Shown: positions 1-8,456, counted from the first letter of the stretch. The stretch is 26,467 nt of DNA from an uncultured bacterium (GCA_902779075.1 CACZAK010000046.1:1-26467), one strand, 5' to 3'. Made by a program: numbers and translations. The notes: generated from the sequence alone by a model not told the origin.

Positions 1-16
1 ATTGTACTTGTCTGAG

Positions 17-38
17 TTTCGGCGTTTCCATGCCGAAA
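17..38. other. Hairpin TTTCGGC / GCCGAAA
   Basis: A perfect 7-bp inverted repeat with an 8-nt loop lies in the short AT-rich stretch before the first gene. It has no clear U-tract, so it could be a weak terminator of a gene to the left or an operator. The rest of bases 1-94 shows no gene, and an in-frame TGA at 89-91 closes the next reading frame upstream. Confidence 0.3.
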
Positions 39-94
39 TTATATCATCGTTTCGCTCCCAAGACACCGTTGAGTGTTCAACTTATTTTTGAGCA

Positions 95-1747
95 ATGACC
101 AAGTATCTTCCCGGCATGACCATGGGCCGATGGGGAATGCACCTCGACAGAACGCAGACGTGGTGGCATCTCGTTGGCGGGTGGTTCCGCTACCAGGCGC
201 GCTGCCAGTGGATGCTCCAGGAGGGGATGTTCGTTGCCGACGCGCTCTACTGGAACGGCGAGGAGGTCCCCAAGCACGGTTGGCCGAAGGTTGACCTGCC
301 GAGCGGATATGGGTTCGACGTGTGCGCGACGAAGGTTGTGGAGCAGCTGAAGGTGAAGAACGGGAAGGTCGTCGTGCCGGGTGGGGTGGCGTACGAGATT
401 CTGGTGTTGCCCGACGGGGACACGATGAGCGAGCGGATGGTGAAGAGGGTGGGCGAGTTGGTTGATGCGGGAGCGCGAGTGGTCGCGCCGAGGCGACCAG
501 TGCGCGCGCCGGGGCTTGGTAGGGCGCGGACTCCAGTCGCGCAGACAGCAAGCGTACAACAGCAAGATGGGGCCGCGCAGACAGCAAGCGTACGACAGCA
601 AGATGGTAGGGCGGTCGCCCCGCGACCGCCGTCATACCGGGACCTCGTTGATTCTGTATGGTCTAAGGGCGTGATGGAGTGTTCGCCAACAGAGGCGCTT
701 CGGCGCCTCGGAGTTGTTCCCGATTTCGCATGTGATCTGAAGGATGTCGACTGGATACATCGAACCGGTAGGGCGCGATCACCGAGCGCGCCGCCGTACG
801 CCGACTGGTATTTCGTCGCCTGCGGAAACGCTACGAACGTTTCATTTGAGGCGTCATTCAGAATCGCGGGGAAAGTGCCCGAAATTTGGAATGCCGAAAC
901 GGGCGAGATACGTGACGCCGCCACCTGGCGCGTTGAGGGCGGCCGCACGGTGGTGCGCCTCGACTTCCCGCCGAGCGGTTCGGCGTTTGTGGTGTTTAGG
1001 AGGGCGGGGGACCTGGACAACCGGGACGGACGGGACCTCCGAGACAACCGCTTGTCCCGGTCGTCTCGGCTGTCTCGGTCGTCTCGAGGCGTAATCGGCA
1101 TCCCTGGGCCTTGGCAAGTCTCATTCCCGATTGACTGGTACACTGGCGGAAACGCTGTGAAGACCTTCGACTGGTCCGCTCTCAAGGACTGGACCTCCGA
1201 CGCCGATCCCGACGTGAAGTACTTCTCCGGTACGGCCACATACCGTAAGCGTTTTGCTCTTTCACCGCCCCCGGTATGGCACTCGCCCCGCGACCGCCGC
1301 ATCTTCCTCGACCTCGGCACAGTGAAAGACTTTGCCGAAGTCAAGGTGAACGGCAAGTCGTACCCGCCGCTATGGAGGCCCCCATTCCGCATTGACATCA
1401 CCGACGCGGTGAAGACGGCAAGCGTACAACAGCAAGATGAGGCGGTCGCCCCGCGACCACTGTTGGCCCTTGACCTTGAAATCCGCATCACCAACCTCTG
1501 GCCGAACCGTCTCATCGGCGACGAGGCGCTCTATCCCCCTGACTGTGAATGGGCGCTCCGGTGGCACGGCTGGCAGAAACTCAACGAGCCGGGTATCAAG
1601 GAAATCCCGCAGTGGGTGAAGGATGGCAAGCCGTCGCCCACCGGACGCCATACGTTCACCACATGGAAGCACTGGACGAAAGACGATGCGCTACTGCCAT
1701 CTGGGCTGCTCGGCCCGGTGGTAGTCGAAAGCCGCTTGAGGCCGTGA
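95..1747 (+). CDS. C-terminal half of a GH106 alpha-L-rhamnosidase, 5'-truncated
   Basis: GH106 enzymes release L-rhamnose from plant or microbial polysaccharides. The frame opens inside a conserved family block (PGMTMGRWGMHLDRTQTWW, followed by ARCQWMLQEGMFVADALYW). It ends with the family's typical C-terminal beta-sandwich signatures (ITNLWPNRLIGDEALYP, SPTGRHTFTTWKHWTKD, LLPSGLLGPV). Family members are usually about 1000 residues; this frame has 550 and is closed by TGA at 89-91, six bases before the ATG. The large N-terminal catalytic part is therefore missing and the product is probably inactive. The middle (about residues 140-190, 225-235, 305-335 and 440-455) is interrupted by low-complexity peptides encoded by palindromic repeats (for example QTASVQQQDG twice and [10 protein letters not shown]), which the family does not have. 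No ribosome binding site is obvious. It is best read as a decaying fragment, though an assembly or recombination breakpoint at about base 90 is also possible. Confidence 0.75.
   Translation: MTKYLPGMTMGRWGMHLDRTQTWWHLVGGWFRYQARCQWMLQEGMFVADALYWNGEEVPKHGWPKVDLPSGYGFDVCATKVVEQLKVKNGKVVVPGGVAYEILVLPDGDTMSERMVKRVGELVDAGARVVAPRRPVRAPGLGRARTPVAQTASVQQQDGAAQTASVRQQDGRAVAPRPPSYRDLVDSVWSKGVMECSPTEALRRLGVVPDFACDLKDVDWIHRTGRARSPSAPPYADWYFVACGNATNVSFEASFRIAGKVPEIWNAETGEIRDAATWRVEGGRTVVRLDFPPSGSAFVVFRRAGDLDNRDGRDLRDNRLSRSSRLSRSSRGVIGIPGPWQVSFPIDWYTGGNAVKTFDWSALKDWTSDADPDVKYFSGTATYRKRFALSPPPVWHSPRDRRIFLDLGTVKDFAEVKVNGKSYPPLWRPPFRIDITDAVKTASVQQQDEAVAPRPLLALDLEIRITNLWPNRLIGDEALYPPDCEWALRWHGWQKLNEPGIKEIPQWVKDGKPSPTGRHTFTTWKHWTKDDALLPSGLLGPVVVESRLRP
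540..606 (+). repeat. Two tandem copies of a ~30-bp repeat, third copy at 1413-1438
   Basis: The core ACAGCAAGCGTACAACAGC followed by AAGATG occurs at about 542-568 and again 36 nt later at 578-604, where one A is replaced by G. A third copy (ACGGCAAGCGTACAACAGC) is at about 1413-1438. The 36-nt spacing keeps frame, so the GH106 frame reads QTASVQQQDG, QTASVRQQDG and KTASVQQQDE. The second and third copies are joined directly to the GGCGGTCGC palindrome, which suggests that composite units are inserting into the gene. Confidence 0.8.
605..630 (+). repeat. GGTAG-headed 9-3-9 palindromic element inside the GH106 frame
   Basis: GGTAG at 605-609 is followed by a perfect 21-bp palindrome with arms GGCGGTCGC and GCGACCGCC around CCC. 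A degraded copy without the GGTAG head lies at 1441-1461, and a more degenerate headed copy at 518-543. The same architecture recurs at 767-792, 10710-10735, 24503-24624 and 25295-25320. Confidence 0.85.
767..792 (+). repeat. GGTAG-headed palindromic element (GCGCGATC type)
   Basis: GGTAG at 767-771 is followed by arms GGCGCGATC and GAGCGCGCC around ACC (8 of 9 positions pair). A nearly identical copy lies about 24.5 kb away at 25295-25320. It is translated within the GH106 frame as GRARSPSAPP. Confidence 0.8.
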
Positions 1748-1768
1748 AGGACGGCTCGTAGGAAACTA

Positions 1769-1797
1769 TTGTGCGGCGGGTTCGGATGTGTTATAAT
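1769..1797 (+). promoter_or_regulatory. Sigma70-type promoter positioned for a leaderless transcript
   Basis: A perfect -10 box TATAAT at 1792-1797 is preceded by a weak -35 (TTGTGC, 1769-1774) at 17-bp spacing. Only six bases separate the -10 box from the ATG at 1804, so a normal start point would fall on or next to that A. No Shine-Dalgarno sequence fits. The promoter at 26250-26279 has the same geometry. Confidence 0.6.
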
Positions 1798-1803
1798 GGC
1801 TGC

Positions 1804-3264
1804 ATGAAAACAAAAACACTCATCGCCGTTGCGGCGTTACTTGCCGCAGAAACAGTATTTGGCGCGATTCGCGCCGTCACTCCGACCGCCTGGAACGGAA
1901 AGCCGGACTGCTGGCAGCAGAAGCGCCACGCCGAGAAGATGGCGTCCGTGAAGAGCGGAGGCGCGAAGGTCGTGTTCATCGGCGACTCCATCACCCACTT
2001 CTGGGAGAGCAAGGGCAAGGCGCAGCAGAAGAAGTACTTTTCCGAGGGCGACTGGAAGATGCTCGACCTCGGTACGAGCGGCGACCGCACGGAACATGTG
2101 CTGTGGCGTCTCGACCACGGCGAACTCGACGGCTACGAGGCGAAGTGCGTACTCCTCATGATCGGCACGAACAACTCCGGACACTTCAAGAACTTCGCCG
2201 ACGAGACGCCGATGGACACCATCCTCGGCATCCGCGACATCCTGAAGAAGATCCGTGCGAAGCAGCCGAAGGCCAAGGTTGTGCTGATGGCGATCTTCCC
2301 GCGTGGCGCGAACGAGAACGACCAATACCGCCTCCGCAACGACGTGGTGAACCGCGAAATCTGCAAATATTGCGACGGTAAGGACGTGTTCTGGTGCGAT
2401 TTCTCGGACCGCTTCCTCGACAAGAACGGTGATACCATGTGGGTGATGCCCGACCGTCTCCACCCCGGTGCACAGGGTTACGAAATCTGGTACGAGGAGG
2501 TGAAGCCCTACATCGAGTACGCGCTTTCGGACGGCAAGAAGCCGCTTCCCAAGAACCGCTTCTCCAAGGTGAAGACCGCACTCGAAAAGGCGACGGCGTC
2601 ACTGCCCGCCACCATGGTCCCCGCCACGCGCGTTGCGATGAAGCACAGGAGAGGCGACTGGTGGTCGGAACGTCTGCTCCAGAAGCGCAACCAGATCGTT
2701 GCCTCCAAGGGCGAGATCGACCTCGTGTTCTTCGGCGACTCCATAACGCACGGCTGGGAAGGGGGCGGCAGGGCCAAACTCGCCGAACTCTCCAAGACGT
2801 ATTCAATTCTCAACATCGGCTACAGCGGCGACCAGACGCAGCACCTCGTGTGGCGCGGGCTTAACGGCGAGCTCGACGGCTACAAGGCGAAATGCATCAT
2901 GCTGATGATCGGCACGAACAACGCGCGCAGCTACAAGCCCGAAGACGTCGCCAAGGGCATCCGCCGCATACTGGACGTGATTGCCGTTAAGCAGCCGCAG
3001 GCGAAAACGCTCCTTTTGCCTATTTTCATGCGCGGCGAGGGTCCGAACAACAAACTGCGCTGCAACAACGAGGCGGTCAACGCCATCATCAAGGGCTACG
3101 CCGACGGCGAAAAGGTGATCTGGGTCGATTTCAACGCCAAGTGGCTCGACAAGAACGGCGACACCAAGTGGATCATGCCGGACCGCCTCCACCCGAACGC
3201 TGCCGGGTACAAGATCTGGACGGACGCCGTTCTCCCGTATTTCAAGACGATTTGCGGGAAGTAA
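1804..3264 (+). CDS. Secreted tandem SGNH/GDSL-family hydrolase (two catalytic domains)
   Basis: The protein has 486 residues. It begins with a signal peptide (KTK followed by a hydrophobic alanine-rich core ending near FGA) and then carries two SGNH hydrolase domains of the PAF-acetylhydrolase-like type. Domain 1 has VVFIGDSITHFWE (block I), DLGTSGDRTEHVLWR, LLMIGTNNSG (block III) and MPDRLHPGAQGY (block V Asp-His). Domain 2 repeats this order: LVFFGDSITHGWE, NIGYSGDQTQHLVWR, LMIGTNNARS, MPDRLHPNAAGY. Both nucleophile serines and both Asp-x-x-His pairs are intact. Such enzymes usually remove acetyl groups from sugars, which fits the neighbouring rhamnosidase remnant. The ATG at 1804 was chosen because the signal peptide starts there and the TATAAT box lies just upstream; a GTG at 1771 would overlap that promoter. 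The stop lies 12 nt before the next gene, so it probably heads that operon. The exact substrate cannot be read from sequence. Confidence 0.88.
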   Translation: MKTKTLIAVAALLAAETVFGAIRAVTPTAWNGKPDCWQQKRHAEKMASVKSGGAKVVFIGDSITHFWESKGKAQQKKYFSEGDWKMLDLGTSGDRTEHVLWRLDHGELDGYEAKCVLLMIGTNNSGHFKNFADETPMDTILGIRDILKKIRAKQPKAKVVLMAIFPRGANENDQYRLRNDVVNREICKYCDGKDVFWCDFSDRFLDKNGDTMWVMPDRLHPGAQGYEIWYEEVKPYIEYALSDGKKPLPKNRFSKVKTALEKATASLPATMVPATRVAMKHRRGDWWSERLLQKRNQIVASKGEIDLVFFGDSITHGWEGGGRAKLAELSKTYSILNIGYSGDQTQHLVWRGLNGELDGYKAKCIMLMIGTNNARSYKPEDVAKGIRRILDVIAVKQPQAKTLLLPIFMRGEGPNNKLRCNNEAVNAIIKGYADGEKVIWVDFNAKWLDKNGDTKWIMPDRLHPNAAGYKIWTDAVLPYFKTICGK

Positions 3265-3276
3265 GAGGAATTATAA

Positions 3277-4506
3277 GTGCGAGAACGCCTTCTGAGACAG
3301 ATTTTTGGATTGCTTCTCCTTCTGTGGGCGTTGCCATCGGCTGAAGGTGGTAGTCTGCCTTTTGAAGGTTTGGACGACCTGCGCGGTCCATACGAGGGAA
3401 CCGGGGAATCTGGCGAGGCGTTCCACGTGCAGCCTTTAGGCGACGCCGGGAAGTGGCGGATTTGCGCGTACTGGTCGTCTGCGCGGACTGAAAGTTCGCC
3501 GTGGTTGGGTTATGGTTGGAGCATCCCCGCGCTTGAGTCGCGGTTCGTTCAGCTTGACGAACGGCGATGGGCCTTCCACCAGCCCGACGGCTACGTGCGC
3601 ATTTTCGTGCGGACCGGTAATAAGGTCGGCGGCGTCCTGCACTTGAGCGGCGGATCGGCCTGGACGGCGGAATGCAAGGGCGAGTCAATTCACGTGACGG
3701 CCAATCCGAAGGATGGCGGTCTGGAGTCCAAGTTCATATTCTGGCAAGGACGGCTTGTGCGGATGTCGTGCGAAGAGGGCAACTTCGAGATCAAATATAC
3801 GGGCCGTAAGGCCGACCGCATCCTTTCGAACGGGAGGACGCTGTTGGAGGCGGTGCAGAAGAAGGCACCTGAAGAAGGAGTTGTCTTCAAATTCAACGGC
3901 GGCCGTTCGCAGGTCGTCGCCATAAGCCTTCCGGCGACCGTCTTTGTAGCTCATGGAGATTCTGCGCCGGAGGAGACCCAGAAGAAATGCCTCGCAAGCC
4001 TCCAGACGGCGGATGGACTCATACCTTTCACGTACGGCGGCGAGTACGACGAGGCGTTCTTCACGGCCGGCGGGACGCGCTGGACGTGGAATAAGCGCAC
4101 GCGGAAGATCCTCTCGTACGGCGACTGGACCTACACGATTGTCGTGCCAGAACACAAAGGCGAGGGAGTCCTTTTCAAAAGGTGCCGTCGTTCTGATGCT
4201 GCCGCAGAATCGTACCGGTATAGCCGGAAGACGGGGATACTCGAGGAGTTCACAAATGGAACTAAACGCGCGAGACAGGTCTTCACATCTGGACCTTTTG
4301 CGTACCGACGGGTACGCTGGAGGAAGGAGACGAGGCGCAACGGCGACAGCGCCCATGCAGAATACTATTATGACGAGGCCGGGCCCTTCCGCGGTATGAA
4401 AATCACTCGGGAAAGCGTGACGGGCAAAAAGGAGGAGATATGGCGGGACCGAACCTATAGGATTGTCCGACGGCGAGTGAACGGCGAAGAGGTGCCGTTG
4501 AAATGA
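3277..4506 (+). CDS. Secreted protein with RHS/YD-like beta-strand features, function unknown
   Basis: The protein has 409 residues with a GTG start, an AGAGGA ribosome site 6 nt upstream, and a signal peptide (RERLLRQ then FGLLLLLWALPSAEG). The segment PWLGYGWSIPALES, followed by a stretch rich in aromatic and glycine residues, resembles the opening of RHS or SpvB-type beta-sheet shells. Later strands (RYSRKTGILEEF, AEYYYDEAGPF) look like YD-type repeats. No catalytic motif is visible. It follows the SGNH gene by 12 nt and overlaps the radical SAM gene by ATGA, so it is translationally coupled to a peptide-modifying enzyme. It may package, bind or present the modified peptide outside the cell, but this is only inference from position. 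Confidence 0.6.
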   Translation: MRERLLRQIFGLLLLLWALPSAEGGSLPFEGLDDLRGPYEGTGESGEAFHVQPLGDAGKWRICAYWSSARTESSPWLGYGWSIPALESRFVQLDERRWAFHQPDGYVRIFVRTGNKVGGVLHLSGGSAWTAECKGESIHVTANPKDGGLESKFIFWQGRLVRMSCEEGNFEIKYTGRKADRILSNGRTLLEAVQKKAPEEGVVFKFNGGRSQVVAISLPATVFVAHGDSAPEETQKKCLASLQTADGLIPFTYGGEYDEAFFTAGGTRWTWNKRTRKILSYGDWTYTIVVPEHKGEGVLFKRCRRSDAAAESYRYSRKTGILEEFTNGTKRARQVFTSGPFAYRRVRWRKETRRNGDSAHAEYYYDEAGPFRGMKITRESVTGKKEEIWRDRTYRIVRRRVNGEEVPLK

Positions 4507-5915
4507 ATTCCTATCATCTCTTCCGCGAAAAAGACGCCTTCTTCGTCTATCACCTGGACGCGGGGCGGTTTGTCCGCGTAAGTCCGGCTGCCTACGAACT
4601 GCTGGAGCTGCGCGGGGCGATGTCTGCGGCCGACGCGGAGGTTGCCTTCCGCGCGGGCCATCCTGACGCGGAGGACGTGCTGAAGGACGTGTCCGCCCTT
4701 GAGTCGGAGGGCTTTTTCGAGCCGGTGGAGGCGCCGGTCAAGGACGAGATGGAATTCGAGGCCGAACTGGACGAACGTTTTTCAGGGCCCTGCAACACGC
4801 TTATGCTCTCCGTGGCGTCCGGCTGCAATCTCGCATGCCGCTATTGCTACTGCGGCGTCTGCCGCGACGAACTGCCGAACAAGGGCCTGATGCCGGAGTC
4901 CACGGCATTGCAGGCCGTGGAGCGGCTGTTTGCCATCGCCGATCCGAAGACTGGTGTGCGCGTGACGTTCTTCGGAGGGGAGCCGTTGCTGAACAAGCCG
5001 GTGATCGAGAAAGTGGTGGCGCGCTGCAACGAGCTGGCCGCCGCGCGCGGACAGAGCGTCGGCTATTCCATCACGACGAACGCGACGCTGATGGACGGCG
5101 AGACCGCCGACATGATCGTTAAGAACAACTTCGGTTTGATGGCAAGCCTGGACGGTCCACAGCCGCTACACGACGGGCAGTGTCCGACACGCGACGGACA
5201 CGGCTCTTTCGCGGCGGCCTCCGCCGGCATCCGCCTGCTGCTCTCGCGCGGTGCGCGCGTGACGGTGCGGTGTACTATGGCGCATCCTGCGCCCAACGCC
5301 CTGAAGCTTATCCGCTTTTTCGCCGAGTTCGGCGCGTCGCGCGTGGTTCTTGGGCCCGTGTACAATCCCATGTTCCCCAGCTCATGCGACTTCACGGAGG
5401 AGGACGACCGTGCGTTCCGGCGATGCGTGGACGACGATGTGCTTCCGTGGATGGTTTCCGAAAAGAAGGCCGGGCGCGAGCCGATCTACGACCCGTTCGA
5501 GGAGATCGGCGAGTTCCAGGGGGAAAAAACGCATCCTGCGAAGGTGCCGGGGCTGCGGTGCGGCGCGTGCCACGGTGCGATGGCCGTCGCCCCTGACGGC
5601 ACGCTCTATCCGTGCCACCGTTTCGTTGGCATGGAGAAGTGGGCCCAGGGGAGGTTGGCGGATGGCCCGGATCCTGACCGCTGCAAGGCGTTCTGGCGCA
5701 ATTACCGTGCCGCGATGAAGGGAAAGTGCGGGGGCTGTTGGGCCTACCGAATCTGCGGCGGGCCGTGTCCATGGGAGATTGCGTGTGCCGACGGTACGTT
5801 CAAGATGTCGACGCGGCATTGCGAAGACACTTGCGCGTGGGTCCGGCAAGGTGTATACTATTTCAACGCAGTCGGGGAAACCGGCTGCAAGGAACAAGGA
5901 GAAAAGCAACAATGA
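4503..5915 (+). CDS. Radical SAM/SPASM peptide-modifying enzyme with N-terminal PqqD-like domain
   Basis: The protein has 470 residues. Residues 1-75 (FFVYHLDAGRFVRVSPAAYE, then VLKDVSALESEGFF) look like a PqqD-type winged helix, the RiPP recognition element that binds leader peptides. The radical SAM core starts with C108-x3-C112-x2-C115 (CNLACRYC) and continues with FFGGEPLL (the GGE motif) and YSITTNATLM. The C-terminal SPASM region has many cysteines (CGACHGAMAVAPDGTLYPCH, then CGGCWAYRICGGPCPWE and a final C-x3-C), as in enzymes with two auxiliary iron-sulfur clusters such as sulfatase-maturating enzymes or QhpD-like thioether formers. It overlaps both neighbours by ATGA. The next gene encodes a small four-cysteine peptide, its obvious substrate. 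The type of crosslink cannot be told from sequence, and no sulfatase is present in the window. Confidence 0.88.
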   Translation: MNSYHLFREKDAFFVYHLDAGRFVRVSPAAYELLELRGAMSAADAEVAFRAGHPDAEDVLKDVSALESEGFFEPVEAPVKDEMEFEAELDERFSGPCNTLMLSVASGCNLACRYCYCGVCRDELPNKGLMPESTALQAVERLFAIADPKTGVRVTFFGGEPLLNKPVIEKVVARCNELAAARGQSVGYSITTNATLMDGETADMIVKNNFGLMASLDGPQPLHDGQCPTRDGHGSFAAASAGIRLLLSRGARVTVRCTMAHPAPNALKLIRFFAEFGASRVVLGPVYNPMFPSSCDFTEEDDRAFRRCVDDDVLPWMVSEKKAGREPIYDPFEEIGEFQGEKTHPAKVPGLRCGACHGAMAVAPDGTLYPCHRFVGMEKWAQGRLADGPDPDRCKAFWRNYRAAMKGKCGGCWAYRICGGPCPWEIACADGTFKMSTRHCEDTCAWVRQGVYYFNAVGETGCKEQGEKQQ

Positions 5916-6184
5916 CAACTCGCAGGAAATTCACAGGTGCGCTGCTGGCGGCGGGTTCGCTGGCCAATTTTGCGCTTGTCGCCGGCACGAAAGGCAAGAA
6001 TTCGGACAACAACGGCAATCCGTGCAACGGTCACGGCAAGGCCGACCAGTGCCACGGGAACGGTGCCAAGGCCGACACGGTCGAGCCCCCGTCCGCATGC
6101 AAGTCGAACGCGCGCATGGGCCAGGACCAGACGCCTCCGCCTCCCTGCCGTTCGGCCCGGGGCAACGAGGACCACACGGAATGA
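5912..6184 (+). CDS. Small Cys-containing peptide with Tat-like signal, probable radical SAM substrate
   Basis: The peptide has 90 residues and lies directly after the radical SAM gene, overlapping it by ATGA; an AAGGAGA ribosome site lies about 10 nt upstream of the ATG. The N-terminus TTRRKFTGALLAAGS has a twin-arginine-like RRxF motif and a short hydrophobic core. The mature part is rich in Gly, Asn, Lys and Pro and holds four cysteines (C38, C47, C63, C79). The first two lie in a near-repeat, CNGHGKAD then CHGNGAKAD. A Tat signal would allow export after modification or cofactor loading in the cytoplasm, which suits a radical SAM substrate. The family is not one I recognise. The length, coupling and cysteine spacing resemble RiPP precursors and the crosslinked gamma subunit of quinohemoprotein amine dehydrogenase, but no dehydrogenase subunits are nearby. 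Confidence 0.7.
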   Translation: MTTRRKFTGALLAAGSLANFALVAGTKGKNSDNNGNPCNGHGKADQCHGNGAKADTVEPPSACKSNARMGQDQTPPPPCRSARGNEDHTE

Positions 6185-7113
6185 ACCGCGCAGTCGCCGT
6201 TGCGGCGGCCGCCTTCCTCTTTTCTGCTGCGTCGTTCGCGTCCGACATCGTATCGCATACCGTCAAGACGAAGCTCAGCGGCTACGAGCAGTTGACGCTC
6301 TTCCTGAAAAAGCCGCCTGAGGGGCGGGTGGAAGGCGTTCTTTGCCTCTGCTTGTTGGCTAATAGTCCAGACGACGTTCGCGCACAGCTTAAGCGTTCGT
6401 CCGGTCAGGCGTTTGATTTCGCGCGGGAGCGCCGGTTTGCCGTCGTGGCATGGGGCGCTCGCCGCCTGTGGGACCCCACGCGCAACTGGGACGACCTGTC
6501 CCCGTCGGAGGCAAAACGCATCGACGCCAAGTTCGACAGGGTTGCCCATGCGTGGAATAAGGGAATCGATTTCTTCGTGAAGAAATACGGCATTCCGCCG
6601 TCGGGGTATCTCATGATGGGATTGTCGGGCGCGGCGCAGTACGCCCAGCGTCTGGCACTGCGCTGTCCGGAGCGGTTTCTCGCCGTGCATGCCCACGTCG
6701 CGAGCAGCTACGACCATCCCGTGAAGGGCGGTGCGTCGCTTCTCTGGTGCGTGACGACGGGCGAGAACGAAATGGGGTACGACCGGTCGCGCCAGTTCTT
6801 CAAGGCGGTGCGCGATTTGTCGTATCCGATCATCTACAAGGCGTATCCCGGTCTCGGACACGCGGGCAGCGCGAAGGCCACGAAACTTGGCTTCACGTGT
6901 TTTGAGTTCGCGCTTGCGGAACAGGCGCGCGCGACGAGGCTCAATGGCGGGAAACTCGCGAAGCCGAACTGGGCGAAAATCTTCAAGTCTGCGGAATACG
7001 TGGCGGACGTTTTCAACCAGTCGGTCTGCCCGAAGGCCGATGCCATTTTCGTGTCTCCTGAATCTCTGATGTTACTGCCGGCTGCAATCCGCGAGGCTTG
7101 GATCGGCGAATGA
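6181..7113 (+). CDS. Secreted alpha/beta-hydrolase-fold protein
   Basis: The protein has 310 residues with a signal peptide (NRAVAVAAAAFLFSAASFAS). The nucleophile elbow is GLSGA with Ser149, a variant of GxSxG. A histidine in YPGLGHAG (His227) sits at the usual place after the last strands, so a Ser-His pair is present. The overall pattern (VVAWGAR, NKGIDFFVKKYGIPPSGYLMMGLSGAAQYAQR) resembles esterases and PHB-depolymerase-like hydrolases. The start overlaps the peptide gene by ATGA and the end overlaps the next gene by ATGA. In the operon it may process the exported peptide or attach it to a surface polymer; the substrate is not predictable. Confidence 0.72.
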   Translation: MNRAVAVAAAAFLFSAASFASDIVSHTVKTKLSGYEQLTLFLKKPPEGRVEGVLCLCLLANSPDDVRAQLKRSSGQAFDFARERRFAVVAWGARRLWDPTRNWDDLSPSEAKRIDAKFDRVAHAWNKGIDFFVKKYGIPPSGYLMMGLSGAAQYAQRLALRCPERFLAVHAHVASSYDHPVKGGASLLWCVTTGENEMGYDRSRQFFKAVRDLSYPIIYKAYPGLGHAGSAKATKLGFTCFEFALAEQARATRLNGGKLAKPNWAKIFKSAEYVADVFNQSVCPKADAIFVSPESLMLLPAAIREAWIGE

Positions 7114-8456
7114 CTTTTTTTGCTGCAGATTCCTTCTTCTACCAGGGCATGGCCCGCTGGGACTTCGGGCTGGACAGCCCCAACAAGGCGGCTGCCGTGC
7201 TGGTTTTACTGATGCTGCCGCTGCTGGCTCTCTCCGTGCGCGCACGGTACGAATGGATTCGGTGGTGTGCAGGACTGCTTTTGGTTCTCGCCGGGTACGG
7301 ACTGGTGCGGACTTTCTCCCGGGGCGGGCTTGTGGCTTTTCTGCTGGGCGCGCTCGTCCTGCTGGCGTGTCTGCGCAAGTCGCTCGTCGTCGGACGGCGC
7401 TGGATTCCGGCCCTGCTCGCGGCATGTACGCTCGTCGGCGCGGCCGTGTGGACGGGCTTCGCTGGGCGGGTCGCCGGCAGCTCGCCGACGTCGGATGCCT
7501 CGGTGGGCAACCGCCTTGCGATCTGGCGGAACGTGCCGTGCATGATGGTTGACGCGCCGGGCGGTTGGGGACGCGGCGCGGCGGGGGATGCCTTCATGGG
7601 CTGGTATCAGCCGCTTGACCGTACCGAACGCTACCGCACGCTCGTCAACAGTCACTTCACCTGGCTCGTCGAATGGGGCTGGTGCGGGCGCTTTGCGCTT
7701 GTCTGGGCATGGCTGCTGGCCTTCGGGGCGGGGATTGTCCGATGGCGTACGCGCGGCGATCCGCTGCCGCTTGCCGTGTGGGCCGCCTTCGCTGCGGCGG
7801 CATTCTTCAGCTCGGTGGCGGAGGAATGGATCGTGTGGGTGGTGCCGGTGGTTGCGCTCGTGCCGGCGGTATGGACGCTTTGCACGGCGAAGGGCACGCG
7901 GCGGGCGGTTTTTGTCGTGACGCTCGTCGCCAGTGGTGTGCTGTTGAGCGCATGCGTGGTTCTCGGCGTTTATTGTCGGTCGGGGGGCGTCCCCCGCATC
8001 GGCCTGTCGCCTGACGGCATGCGTTTGACGGTGGGGGAGGGGCGTCCGGCAGGCTTGGTTGTCTGCGACGAGGACGTGATGGGCGGCGCTGCGTTCGGAC
8101 GCGTCCTTCGGCGCTTCATCCAGACGCCTGAAGGGGCCGGCCGCGCGTATTGTCTTGTTCGCGACCTGTCGTCCGTGCCTGCGGACATCCGGCGGCTTTC
8201 GCTCTGCGGACGTGCCGCCGACACGGGACCGGATGCGTTGACGCGCTTCACGGCGTTGGAAGACGTGCGGGTGATTTCGCCTAACCGTCCGGAGTCCTGG
8301 CTTGCGGCGCGCGGGAAGAGGCCGTACATCCACGTGTTTTGCGGGGAATTCGCGCCGACTTGTCCTGCGGAGGACGTCGATGGCCTGACGGTCGTGTTCG
8401 GGGCTGCGGACTATCTGCCGAATTGGCCGCACCTTGCGTTCGGCAAGGTGTTGTAA
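7110..8456 (+). CDS. O-antigen ligase/polymerase-like (Wzy_C) membrane protein with C-terminal extracytoplasmic domain
   Basis: The protein has 448 residues. About eight hydrophobic segments occupy the first 300 residues (AAAVLVLLMLPLLALSV, CAGLLLVLAGYGLV, LVAFLLGALVLLACL and later pairs). The order LDSPNKAA, FSRGGLVAF, NRLAIWRN, APGGWGRGAAGDAF and LVNSHFTWLVEWG matches the WaaL/Wzy_C superfamily, whose members join or transfer glycans on the outer face of the inner membrane. The first segments of a usual member appear to be missing. The last 140 residues (LVVCDEDVMGGAAFGRVLR onward) form a soluble alpha/beta-looking domain that ordinary ligases lack. The ATG at 7110 overlaps the previous stop; a TTG at 7098 is possible. 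As the last gene of the operon it may transfer a glycan to the modified peptide, which is inference. Confidence 0.7.
   Translation: MTFFAADSFFYQGMARWDFGLDSPNKAAAVLVLLMLPLLALSVRARYEWIRWCAGLLLVLAGYGLVRTFSRGGLVAFLLGALVLLACLRKSLVVGRRWIPALLAACTLVGAAVWTGFAGRVAGSSPTSDASVGNRLAIWRNVPCMMVDAPGGWGRGAAGDAFMGWYQPLDRTERYRTLVNSHFTWLVEWGWCGRFALVWAWLLAFGAGIVRWRTRGDPLPLAVWAAFAAAAFFSSVAEEWIVWVVPVVALVPAVWTLCTAKGTRRAVFVVTLVASGVLLSACVVLGVYCRSGGVPRIGLSPDGMRLTVGEGRPAGLVVCDEDVMGGAAFGRVLRRFIQTPEGAGRAYCLVRDLSSVPADIRRLSLCGRAADTGPDALTRFTALEDVRVISPNRPESWLAARGKRPYIHVFCGEFAPTCPAEDVDGLTVVFGAADYLPNWPHLAFGKVL

Noticed and set aside
4503..5915. Calling the radical SAM enzyme an anaerobic sulfatase maturase
   Set aside because: No sulfatase is nearby, it carries a PqqD-like N-terminus, and a cysteine peptide gene directly follows.
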